NCBI GenBank assembly: GCA_017853285.1
Contig: JAFMJU010000226.1
Span: 1 to 6,689, forward strand
Direction of reading: 5' to 3'
Length of the DNA: 6,689 bases
Source of the DNA: Gemmataceae bacterium
GTDB lineage: Bacteria; Planctomycetota; Planctomycetia; Gemmatales; Gemmataceae
Shown here: positions 1-5,920 of the stretch, piece after piece
Layout: every line of letters starts with the position of its first letter
Numbering within the stretch: the first letter of the stretch is position 1
The notes under the pieces: model-generated
Told to the model about the DNA's origin: nothing
Databases searched by the model: none
The model's input: only the letters and a program-made list of their open reading frames with translations
Program-made: the position numbers and the translations under genes

Positions 1-745
1 ATTTGGATCAGTGGTGGTGAACAATACCAACGGTAAAACGGCAAACGGTTATGCTCTCCTGCTGCCTGCAGGTGAAAATGACCTGCTTAATGCACTGAGT
101 CGCACCGGAGGGCTGCCAGGGGAAGGTGGAAAGGCCGAGGTGATCATTCAGCGCAACACCAACCCCACTGACCTGGCATCCCCGGCTACGGCTAACAAAA
201 GCTTTATGCGTGTACCGCTTAAGCTGAAAGCAGGCGAGCCCTGGCCCTTCGAGGAGGAGGATATCCTTCTTAAAGACGGCGATATCGTCTATGTTGAAAG
301 TCGCAAAACAGAATACTTCTACACGGCCGGACTGATTGGCGTGGGGCAGTATCCCCTTCCCCGCGATTCAGACCTTGATGTGATCGAGGCGATTTCCATG
401 GTGCGTGGCCCGCTGCTTAATGGAGCCTTTAGCCAAACGGCTTTTGGTGGCAATTTTGCCTCAGGTGGCGGCCTTGGCAACCCGAACCCTACTTTTGTAA
501 CCATCCTACGCAAGCTAGAAAATGACCGCCAACTAAATATCCGTGTGGATGTTGTTCGGGCCTTTCGGGACCCTCGCGAGCGAATTCGCCTTTTGCCCGG
601 AGACATGATGGTAATGCAGTGGACCCCTGCTGAAGCAATGGTCAACTACTTTAACTACAAGTTCAGGTATAATTTCTTCTCGACAATTCTGCGACAAAAC
701 GACCTGATAGGCACCGCATCGCTGGACGGCTTCGGGCCCCCCTAA
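1..745 (+). CDS. Polysaccharide export protein, SLBB domains (Wza-like), 3' part only
   Basis: The reading frame is already open at base 2 (Phe-Gly-Ser before the GTG at 11), so the start lies outside the window and the GTG is internal. The 247 visible residues form two SLBB (soluble ligand-binding beta-grasp) units. The first begins around LLPAGENDLLNALSRTGGL (20-38) and ends at DGDIVYVE (92-99). The second runs from YTAGLIGVGQYPLP (107-120) through a Gly/Asn-rich loop (145-163) to RDPRERIRLLPGDMMVMQ (189-206). A short aromatic tail (VNYFNYKFRYNFF) follows. Proteins of this family make the periplasmic/outer-membrane channel for capsule or exopolysaccharide, working with a Wzc-type kinase, and one such kinase gene lies convergent and 71 bases away. 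The N-terminal signal peptide and polysaccharide-export domain are not visible. GC is about 53%, lower than in the neighbours. The tail shows no obvious Wza-type amphipathic outer-membrane helix, so how it crosses the outer membrane is unclear. Confidence 0.88.
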   Translation, partial: FGSVVVNNTNGKTANGYALLLPAGENDLLNALSRTGGLPGEGGKAEVIIQRNTNPTDLASPATANKSFMRVPLKLKAGEPWPFEEEDILLKDGDIVYVESRKTEYFYTAGLIGVGQYPLPRDSDLDVIEAISMVRGPLLNGAFSQTAFGGNFASGGGLGNPNPTFVTILRKLENDRQLNIRVDVVRAFRDPRERIRLLPGDMMVMQWTPAEAMVNYFNYKFRYNFFSTILRQNDLIGTASLDGFGPP

Positions 746-766
746 CGGTGGTCGGCTAGCTAGATA

Positions 767-812
767 ACCAAAGAATCGGGCCGGGTTTTCGAACCCGGCC
801 CGTTTCTTTGGT
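767..812. terminator. Bidirectional intrinsic terminator between convergent genes
   Basis: An inverted repeat has 20-base arms around a TTCG loop (788-791). The inner 11 pairs (777-787 with 792-802) are perfect and GC-rich. After one T/T mismatch (776/803), nine more pairs (767-775 with 804-812) join ACCAAAGAA to TTCTTTGGT. On the plus strand the GC-rich stem is followed by TTTCTTT, and on the minus strand by ATTCTTT, so it can end both the export-protein transcript and the kinase operon. It takes up most of the 71 bases between the two stop codons. Confidence 0.9.
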
Positions 813-816
813 CCTT

Positions 817-3396
817 CTAAGGGTTGGCTGGCGGTGGTGAACCGCCCTCGGGCCCGACAGCCCCACCCCCCGAGGCGGGCGGCAGTCGCTTCGTCTGGAT
901 GCGGGGGGCAATGCTAGGAAGTACCCGGGAGGCCATGGATGGCCCCTTTTGCCGCTTTTCCTCGGCCTGGGCCTCCTCGTTCTCCTCGTCCTCGTCGTCG
1001 GTGTATGACTCGTAATCCGTGTAGTTGTAGCCGTACTTATAGCCGTATTTGTAACCATACTTGTAGCCATAGCTGTACTTGTAGCCATAGCCATAACCGT
1101 AGCCGTATTTGCTGGCCTCGCGGGGATCGTACCCGTTGACAACCACGCCCAGCACCTTGGCTCCCAGGGTGCCCAAGACCTCTGCAGCCTGTTCGGCGGC
1201 AGGCCGGCCATTGCGGGTCACGCGCATGACCAACAACACCCCATCCACCCGGGGTGCAACGATGCTGGGATCGCTCACCGCCAGAATGGGGGGGGTGTCC
1301 ACCATGACGATGTCGTACATCTTGCGCAGCTCTTCGATCACCTCTTGGAATCTGGGCGTGGTGAGCAGTTCCGAGGGATTGGCTGGACGCGGGCCGCAGG
1401 GAATAAGGTGCAGGCCGGGAACCTCGCAGGTGTGAATCGCCTCCTGCAGGGTGGCCTCGCCGTTCACCACGCTGGCCAGGCCCACCTCGGGCTGGTCGAG
1501 CCGGAAGATCTTGTGGACGCGGGGCTTTCTGAAGTCGCCGTCCAGCAGCACGATCTTTTTGCCCGATTGGGCGATGGAGATCGCCAGGTTGGCGGAGGTG
1601 GTGGATTTGCCATCGCCCGCCGTGGGGCTGGTGGTCTGAAGCACCTGGTGCCCCTGCCCCTGTGTGCTGAAGTAAAGCGCGGTGCGCAGGCCGCGGAAGA
1701 ATTCCGCCTCCTGGCTTTTGGGGTTGTGGAAGGTGATGAGAGTGGGGTCGATCTTGCAGAGCGCCTTCTCCTCCTCGTCCATCGGCGGGAAGAGCGGCAC
1801 ATGGCCAAGCACCGGCAGGCCAAGCCGCTGGCGGATCTCATCGGGCGACTTGAAGGTCTTGTCGGATCGCTCGAGCAGCCACGCCAGGCCACCACCCAAG
1901 GCGGCGCCGAAAATGCCACCGGCCACCACCATCAGGCTCTTGCGGCTGGGCACTTCGGAACCGATCTCGGGGATGCGGCCCAGTTCCTGGGCCTCATAAC
2001 CGCCATTGTCCTTGGTCATCAGGTACTGCTGCTTCATCTGCTCGGTGAATTCCATCTGGCGCTCGGCGTTCTCGATCTTGCGATCGAGATCCTTCTTGCG
2101 CTCTTCCAGATTCTTATGCTTGTCGAGGTCTTCCTGCAGGGACTGCAGTTGGTCCTTCACCCTGCCCAATTCGGCCTCGTACTCGTCGATCCGGCTGCCG
2201 TAATGCTGCAGCAAGGACTGGGCCTTGGTGCTGAACAATTCGTCCTCGCCGATGCCATAAAGGCTGGTGGGTTTTCCATCCGCGCCCTTGGGGATCAGGC
2301 CCTTGGCCAGCTTCTCGTTGTAATCCCTGATTTCATTGATCTCTTCGGCCAGGTTCTTCACATCGGGGTGGTCCTTGCCCAGGCCCTGCCGGGTGAGTTG
2401 CTTGACCTTGCGTTCCAGCAGGCGGATCTCCTGGTTGCGGGTCAGGTTCATTTCCTTGGACGGGTCATCACCACCCGCGCTGGGCAGCAGGTCTGACTGG
2501 CTGAGGGTGCCGGCCAGGCGCATCTGGTCGGTCAGTTCCTCCTGGCGCGCCTTCACGCGGTCCAGGCGGTTCATCAGGCCGCTGGCTTTTTCCTGCAAGG
2601 CCTTTTGCTGGTAGACCACGCCCGAGGTGGAGTTTTTCTGCATCTGCTCCTCGGTCTGGCGCAGGTCGTTTTCCATCTGCTGCAGGTCGCGGCGGGAGTT
2701 GGTGATCGTCCGCTCCATGCGGGTCATCTGCATGTCGTTGGCGAGGTTGTATTTCAAATCGAGCCAGTTCTTGTAGCCCTTCACCACCGCCTTCAGGGCC
2801 ATCACGCACTCGGTCTGGGAAGTGCCCTGGAACTTGATGTTCAGCACGTTGTTCGACGCTGTGGTGGCCCCGGCCTCTTTTGCCCGGGTGACACCCAAAC
2901 CATTTCTCAAATATTCGATCAGGGGCTGGATCTCGCGGCCCTGGAACGGATTGATCGGGGTCGGATTGGCACCCGTTCCGGCATCGGTGGCGGGCTGGGA
3001 ACCGGTGGTTCCCTGCGCCACCCCGGTGGCGAACTCGCCTTGCTGTAGAAGGGTGGCCGCCTCCTTGAGGACCTGATCACTCTTGATCACGGTCACCTGC
3101 AATTGCACATAATCGTCCAGAATCGCCGTGCGCATGTCGCCGCCGATCTCGCCCTTTTTCTTCAGCACCATCAGGTCAACCGCCGCGGCATAGAACTGCT
3201 GCACCCGCAGCGTGAACAAGCCGCCTGCAACCAGGCCGATGATGGCCGTGACAATAATCAATCCCATCCGCTGCTGGAGCATGCGGAGGATGTTGAGGGG
3301 ATCCTCGGGGGGCCGCATGGCCTCCATGGGTATGCCCACACCCTGCTGGCCCTGAAGAGCCAGATCGTTCACCCTGGGTTGCAAACCGGAAGACAT
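817..3396 (-). CDS. Polysaccharide chain-length determinant / tyrosine autokinase (Wzc-type BY-kinase)
   Basis: This is a fused Wzz plus cytoplasmic bacterial tyrosine kinase of 859 residues. TM1 is at about 44-63. A large periplasmic region follows, with predicted coiled coils near 222-296, 320-368 and 390-463 and a Gly/Thr/Pro-rich insert at about 120-155. TM2 is at 487-508. The cytoplasmic kinase carries the EFFRGLR (ExxRxxR, 565-571) oligomerisation motif, Walker A GDGKST (594-599, Lys597), Walker A' LLDGDFRKP (617-625) and Walker B IVMVDTPP (696-703, Asp700). The C-terminus is a tyrosine cluster (764-798), an acidic stretch (799-813) and a Pro/Gly tail. Such kinases control polymer length and export by trans-phosphorylating their tyrosine cluster. 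The start is the ATG at 3396, because AGGGG (3406-3410) lies nine bases upstream; an in-frame GTG at 3402 has only three bases of spacing. The gene lies about 75 bases after the WecA-like gene, with no terminator between, and is probably last in the operon. Confidence 0.95.
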   Translation of the reverse strand: MSSGLQPRVNDLALQGQQGVGIPMEAMRPPEDPLNILRMLQQRMGLIIVTAIIGLVAGGLFTLRVQQFYAAAVDLMVLKKKGEIGGDMRTAILDDYVQLQVTVIKSDQVLKEAATLLQQGEFATGVAQGTTGSQPATDAGTGANPTPINPFQGREIQPLIEYLRNGLGVTRAKEAGATTASNNVLNIKFQGTSQTECVMALKAVVKGYKNWLDLKYNLANDMQMTRMERTITNSRRDLQQMENDLRQTEEQMQKNSTSGVVYQQKALQEKASGLMNRLDRVKARQEELTDQMRLAGTLSQSDLLPSAGGDDPSKEMNLTRNQEIRLLERKVKQLTRQGLGKDHPDVKNLAEEINEIRDYNEKLAKGLIPKGADGKPTSLYGIGEDELFSTKAQSLLQHYGSRIDEYEAELGRVKDQLQSLQEDLDKHKNLEERKKDLDRKIENAERQMEFTEQMKQQYLMTKDNGGYEAQELGRIPEIGSEVPSRKSLMVVAGGIFGAALGGGLAWLLERSDKTFKSPDEIRQRLGLPVLGHVPLFPPMDEEEKALCKIDPTLITFHNPKSQEAEFFRGLRTALYFSTQGQGHQVLQTTSPTAGDGKSTTSANLAISIAQSGKKIVLLDGDFRKPRVHKIFRLDQPEVGLASVVNGEATLQEAIHTCEVPGLHLIPCGPRPANPSELLTTPRFQEVIEELRKMYDIVMVDTPPILAVSDPSIVAPRVDGVLLVMRVTRNGRPAAEQAAEVLGTLGAKVLGVVVNGYDPREASKYGYGYGYGYKYSYGYKYGYKYGYKYGYNYTDYESYTDDEDEENEEAQAEEKRQKGPSMASRVLPSIAPRIQTKRLPPASGGGAVGPEGGSPPPANP
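1003..1107 (-). repeat. Tandem Tyr-Gly/Tyr-Lys codon repeat (autophosphorylation tail of the kinase)
   Basis: Within the kinase gene, 35 codons hold 17 tyrosines. Every second residue from 764 to 792 is Tyr (15 in a row of alternation), separated by Gly, Lys, Ser or Asn, and two more follow at 795 and 798. At DNA level it is an imperfect 6/12-base repeat (TACGGC / TACAAG type) with many synonymous changes, so the protein pattern rather than the DNA seems to be kept. In this family the tyrosine cluster is the autophosphorylation site. Confidence 0.85.
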
Positions 3397-3405
3397 GGGC
3401 ACACA

Positions 3406-3410
3406 CCCCT
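3406..3410 (-). promoter_or_regulatory. Ribosome binding site of the kinase gene
   Basis: AGGGG on the minus strand sits nine bases before the ATG at 3396 and three bases before the GTG at 3402. The spacing favours the ATG as the start. A TAG at 3409-3411, in the same frame, rules out any longer start. Confidence 0.6.
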
Positions 3411-3471
3411 AGCGAACAAGGCAACCTCGGTCACTGCAAGGAAGACTCGTGCTGAAATCGTTACCTGAAAT

Positions 3472-4974
3472 TTATGCTAACTGGTGAACAGGGCCCTTCA
3501 CAGGTTGCTGGGCCTGAATCATTTGCTCGAATCGGGCTAGCAGGGGCTGTATTTGCGCTAAAACCCGCCAAACCGTTTCATCCTGCGGATCCCCCTGCAG
3601 GCTTATCTTGCCCACCACCATGGAACGGAGCACCACGGGAAGCTCGGTCTTCCAGCATTTGTCCGAATCGAGCTTGATCCCGGGCCTTTTCCACCGGGCA
3701 TGGAAGGCCTCGTGCGCCACCGGCATGTTCACATCCAGGGTGACGCCCTGCAGGTTGAGCTCCAGCGCCTTGGCCAGCAACTCTTCCCAAAGTTCCTCCC
3801 ACGGGCCAGACCCCTGCAGGCGCACCTGCATGGAGCTGGAATCCCCATCGGTCGAACCGTTGGAAGAAAAGGTTTGCCTCAGTCGGGCGTAGATCAGGCG
3901 ACATTCGGATTTGCCAAAAAGGTCGAAGGCCACGAACCCGATACCCAACAACGCCAAGGTGAGCCAGGCAACCCGGTCATCTCGCCATCGGAAGGCGAGC
4001 ACCAGGGCCGAGGAGGTGACCAGTCCCAAAAAAGCGACCAGAATCATCACATGCGCCGGTTTCCACCCCGCCCTGGCCAGGCAGTGGTGCAAGTGGCCAC
4101 GGTCGGCGGTGTAGATGCTTTTGCCGGTCAGCTTGCGGCGGATGATCGCCGCCGCGGTGTCGAGAATGGGCAAGAACAACAGGCAGACTGGCAATGCCAA
4201 CGGCAGGGGGGCGTCGTCTTTGCGCTCCAGGTTCACCGCCATCATGGTCAGCAGCAAGCCCACCGACATGCTGCCGCTGTCGCCCAAGTACACACTGGCA
4301 GGCGGGCGGTTGTAGGTGAGAAAACCCAGCAGGGCACCAGCGAGGGCCACCGCCAGCAATAGCGTGAGGGTTTGGCCCGACAGGTAGGCCAAAACGGCCA
4401 AGGTCACTGCCCCCACCACCCCGACGCTGGTCAGCAAACCATCCATGCCATCGAGCAGGTTGGCGGCATTGATGGCCCCGAGGAACAGGAAATAGCTGAA
4501 AGGGATCGCCAAAGGCCCAAGGGGAATCGGCCGGGTCATGAACTCGATCTGGTCCACCCGCAGGCCGCCGGGGAGCACCACCAGGGTGACCGCGACAATC
4601 TGCCCCAATAGCTTGTGGCGGCCGCGCAGTTCAAAACGGTCGTCGAGAACCCCCACCAAAACCAAAATCCCCACGCCACCCAGCAAGGAGGCTAGACGCC
4701 CGATCGGAGGTAAATCGCTTGATGAACTGGATACCTGCCACCAGATCCACAGCAGGGTGGTGAACAGGAGGCCCGCCATCACCACCAAGCCGCCCACGCG
4801 GGGCACCGGGTCTTTATGAATCTTGCGGTGGCCGTCTGGTTTGTCGACCAGGCCCAAGGGAACCGCCCAACGGCGCAGCAGCGGGGTGAGGACCAAGGCG
4901 GTAGCCAGGGCGCAGAGGAACGGCCATGCCAGTTCCGCAAGGTTCAGCGCCGGGGTTTCCGCCAGGAAAAGCAC
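3472..4974 (-). CDS. WecA/MraY-type polyprenyl-phosphate sugar-1-phosphate transferase with C-terminal extension
   Basis: This is an integral membrane enzyme of the family that moves a sugar-1-phosphate from a UDP-sugar to undecaprenyl phosphate, the first committed step of cell-surface polysaccharide synthesis. Family motifs are in order: DKPDGHRKIHKDPVPRVGG (44-62), VLDDRFELRG (109-118, the Asp pair), NAANLLDGMDGL (169-180), YLGDSGSMSVG (229-239) and DRGHLHH (291-297). About ten hydrophobic segments fill residues 15-352. The protein has 500 residues against roughly 350-370 for WecA. The excess is a soluble region (about 355-500) with a Ser/Asp-rich linker (370-381) and an alternating helix/strand look, which I do not recognise. 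The start is the GTG at 4974. A GAGGG ten bases upstream overlaps the TGA of the NusG-like gene, only 13 bases away, suggesting translational coupling. The exact sugar cannot be read from sequence. Placement beside the kinase argues for exopolysaccharide rather than peptidoglycan (MraY). Confidence 0.93.
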   Translation of the reverse strand: MLFLAETPALNLAELAWPFLCALATALVLTPLLRRWAVPLGLVDKPDGHRKIHKDPVPRVGGLVVMAGLLFTTLLWIWWQVSSSSSDLPPIGRLASLLGGVGILVLVGVLDDRFELRGRHKLLGQIVAVTLVVLPGGLRVDQIEFMTRPIPLGPLAIPFSYFLFLGAINAANLLDGMDGLLTSVGVVGAVTLAVLAYLSGQTLTLLLAVALAGALLGFLTYNRPPASVYLGDSGSMSVGLLLTMMAVNLERKDDAPLPLALPVCLLFLPILDTAAAIIRRKLTGKSIYTADRGHLHHCLARAGWKPAHVMILVAFLGLVTSSALVLAFRWRDDRVAWLTLALLGIGFVAFDLFGKSECRLIYARLRQTFSSNGSTDGDSSSMQVRLQGSGPWEELWEELLAKALELNLQGVTLDVNMPVAHEAFHARWKRPGIKLDSDKCWKTELPVVLRSMVVGKISLQGDPQDETVWRVLAQIQPLLARFEQMIQAQQPVKGPVHQLA

Positions 4975-4984
4975 TTGGTTTTTA

Positions 4985-4989
4985 CCCTC
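4985..4989 (-). promoter_or_regulatory. Ribosome binding site of the WecA-like gene, overlapping the upstream stop codon
   Basis: GAGGG on the minus strand shares two bases with the TGA stop (4988-4990) of the NusG-like gene and lies ten bases before the GTG at 4974. No better start or binding site is seen nearby. The overlap is the arrangement expected for coupled translation. Confidence 0.55.
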
Positions 4990-5548
4990 AGGAAACCTTG
5001 GCCAGCATGGCGTCGTCCAGCATTACAGACGCTCCCCGCCGCAAAAAGTTCACCACCACCACGAACCGGCGCCCGGAGACACTGGAAAGGATGGTCCCTG
5101 TCAGGCCCCTCAGGGGCCCCTGCTTGATTTCCACTTCCATGCCCGGTTCGAGTTTGTCTTCGGCGGTGACCGGGGCGCCGCAGGCGATCAGCGTCCGCAC
5201 CTGGCGGATATCCGAGTCGAACCGTTGCTGGTCGGGAATGCTTTGCACCGATGCGGCGTGCCGGCAGGTCACACCGATATGGTGCTCCTCATCGTCGGCG
5301 TACAGGAACAAATAGCCCGGAAAAATCGGCAAAAAGGAGGTGAACATCTTCCCGCGGATGATGTGGCGTTTCTGGGAGCAGGGCATGAAATAGGGGATTT
5401 CACGCATGCGAAAGAACCGGGCCAGCATTTTCTCCTGCCGGGGCCGGGTGTGCACCAAACGCCATTTCCGCCCGCGATCACTGTTCAGCAAATCGTGATC
5501 GAAAAGGTCTTCCGGAAAAACAGCCGGTTCTTCTGGCAAAATCGGCAT
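4988..5548 (-). CDS. NusG/RfaH-family transcription elongation (antitermination) factor
   Basis: The 186-residue protein has a NusG N-terminal (NGN) domain at about 28-122, opening with KWRLVHTRPRQEKMLARFF and holding the conserved IFPGYLFLY core (75-83). A C-terminal KOW domain at about 134-183 contains EPGMEVEIKQGPLRGLTGTI (134-153). NusG family proteins bind RNA polymerase and tune pausing and termination; specialised paralogues (RfaH, UpxY, LoaP types) act on long polysaccharide operons. Heading an exopolysaccharide operon, this is more likely a specialised paralogue than housekeeping nusG, which normally sits with secE and rplK. The first 27 residues (MPILPEEPAVFPEDLF...) precede the NGN fold and resemble the N-terminus I associate with planctomycete relatives, supporting the ATG at 5548. 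The likely ribosome site AAGGA (5561-5565) is a rather distant 12 bases upstream and can pair with a copy of its complement. Confidence 0.9.
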   Translation of the reverse strand: MPILPEEPAVFPEDLFDHDLLNSDRGRKWRLVHTRPRQEKMLARFFRMREIPYFMPCSQKRHIIRGKMFTSFLPIFPGYLFLYADDEEHHIGVTCRHAASVQSIPDQQRFDSDIRQVRTLIACGAPVTAEDKLEPGMEVEIKQGPLRGLTGTILSSVSGRRFVVVVNFLRRGASVMLDDAMLAKVS

Positions 5549-5560
5549 ATTCGGCTGCTA

Positions 5561-5577
5561 TCCTTGGGGACAAAGGA
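5561..5577 (-). promoter_or_regulatory. Hairpin that can cover the ribosome site of the NusG-like gene
   Basis: On the minus strand TCCTT (5573-5577) can pair with the AAGGA (5561-5565) that is the best ribosome binding sequence for the start at 5548, leaving a seven-base loop. A G-U pair can extend it by one. The stem is short, so it may be chance. Confidence 0.3.
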
Positions 5578-5632
5578 CCTTGGCCAAAGCCAGACGCTGG
5601 CGAATTCTAGCCCACAAATTCCAAAGGGGATG

Positions 5633-5651
5633 AAAAATCGGGCCGGGCCCG
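5633..5651 (-). terminator. Terminator-like hairpin in the leader of the NusG-like gene
   Basis: CGGGC (5647-5651) pairs with GCCCG (5639-5643) around a three-base loop on the minus strand. ATTTTT (5638-5633) follows at once. The stem is short but all G-C. It could end the tRNA transcript or act as an attenuator about 85 bases before the NusG-like start. Confidence 0.45.
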
Positions 5652-5662
5652 TTAGGACCTTC

Positions 5663-5706
5663 AAACAATATACCCCTCAACCAGGCCTTACGCTTGTTTG
5701 AGGGGT
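5663..5706 (-). terminator. Nine-pair hairpin with U-rich tail after tRNA-Leu
   Basis: ACCCCTCAA (5698-5706) pairs with TTGAGGGGT (5672-5680) on the minus strand, with a 17-base loop, and is followed by ATATTGTTT. It lies about 57 bases beyond the tRNA end and is the first plausible terminator for it. The large loop and mixed tail make it moderate in strength. Confidence 0.4.
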
Positions 5707-5762
5707 TGAGAACCTTGTCGGATGTGAAATACATTCCCCCAGATCACTAAAGTTTGGGGCAG

Positions 5763-5846
5763 TGCCGAAGAGAGGACTCGAACCTCCACTCCCTTGCGAG
5801 AACTAGCTCCTGAGGCTAGCGCGTCTGCCAATTCCGCCACTTCGGC
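5763..5846 (-). tRNA. tRNA-Leu (anticodon CAG)
   Basis: The 84-base sequence folds as a class II tRNA. The acceptor stem GCCGAAG/CTTCGGC is a perfect seven pairs with discriminator A. The anticodon stem CTAGC/GCTAG encloses the loop CTCAGGA, giving anticodon CAG, which reads leucine CUG codons. The T arm GGAGG-TTCGAGT-CCTCT has one G-U pair. The variable region is long (TCTCGCAAGGGAG type), as expected for leucine. The 3' CCA is not encoded, since CT follows the discriminator, so it must be added by tRNA nucleotidyltransferase. It stands alone between two protein genes. Confidence 0.97.
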
Positions 5847-5856
5847 AACTCATTTC

Positions 5857-5885
5857 AAGGTATCCCGGTTCCCCGAATCCGTCAA
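5857..5885 (-). promoter_or_regulatory. Sigma-70-type promoter of tRNA-Leu
   Basis: On the minus strand TTGACG (5880-5885) and TACCTT (5857-5862) are separated by 17 bases. The -35 box matches the consensus at five of six positions and the -10 at three of six, including both key positions TA...T. The -10 ends ten bases before the mature tRNA, which fits a very short leader. Confidence 0.6.
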
Positions 5886-5908
5886 GGAAGGAGCCGGGGT
5901 TTCCCGGC
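5886..5908 (-). terminator. Probable terminator of the glycosyltransferase-like gene
   Basis: On the minus strand GCCGGG (5903-5908) pairs with CCCGGC (5893-5898) around the loop AAAC, then TCCTTCCTT follows. It lies 12 bases after the stop codon of the upstream gene and runs directly into the -35 box of the tRNA promoter. The tail is mixed T and C, so termination may be partial. Confidence 0.5.
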
Positions 5909-5920
5909 CAGAAACCGTTG

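Larger units (their letters stand above)
5549..5762 (-). other. Structured intergenic leader between tRNA-Leu and the NusG-like gene
   Basis: This stretch has 214 bases and no recognised gene. On the minus strand it holds, in order: a weak five-pair hairpin (5737-5741 with 5755-5759); a nine-pair hairpin (5672-5680 with 5698-5706) followed by ATATTGTTT; a competing seven-pair stem (5661-5667 with 5695-5701); a short GC-rich hairpin followed by ATTTTT (5633-5651); a TAGAAT box (5604-5609) that could be a -10 element but lacks a convincing -35; and the ribosome-site hairpin. The sequence AAGGTCCT occurs twice (5654-5661 and 5574-5581). A 58-codon open frame runs through it (5558-5734). The promoter of the operon must lie here unless it is read through from the tRNA, but I cannot place it firmly. 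Confidence 0.5.

Noticed and set aside
11..13. GTG as the start of the export gene
   Set aside because: The frame continues upstream to the window edge and the protein begins inside an SLBB domain, so the true start is outside the window.
1003..1107. CRISPR-like or satellite repeat
   Set aside because: The units are 6-12 bases long, in frame, and encode a tyrosine tail typical of the kinase family. There are no spacers.
1345..2496. Plus-strand open frame of 383 codons
   Set aside because: It lies fully antisense to the kinase gene, whose family motifs are unmistakable. Its translation is rich in Leu, Gln, His and Gly with no domain signal, typical of the mirror frame of a GC-rich gene.
3400..3402. 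GTG as the start of the kinase gene
   Set aside because: The ribosome site would be only three bases away, while the ATG two codons later has nine bases. The GTG remains possible and changes the product by two residues.
3700..4362. Plus-strand open frame of 220 codons
   Set aside because: It is antisense to the WecA-like gene and its translation is low-complexity Gln/His/Arg/Gly, so it is a shadow frame.
5604..5609. TAGAAT as a firm promoter of the operon
   Set aside because: It is a good -10 box, but no recognisable -35 lies 16-18 bases upstream and there is no extended -10 TG. I mention it only as a candidate within the leader entry.
4823..5701. Plus-strand open frame of 292 codons
   Set aside because: It is antisense to the end of the WecA-like gene, all of the NusG-like gene and the leader. 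No motif or ribosome site supports it.
5737..5759. Hairpin just after the tRNA as its terminator
   Set aside because: It has only five pairs around a 13-base loop and is followed by GAATGTATTT, so it is weaker than the hairpin at 5672-5706.
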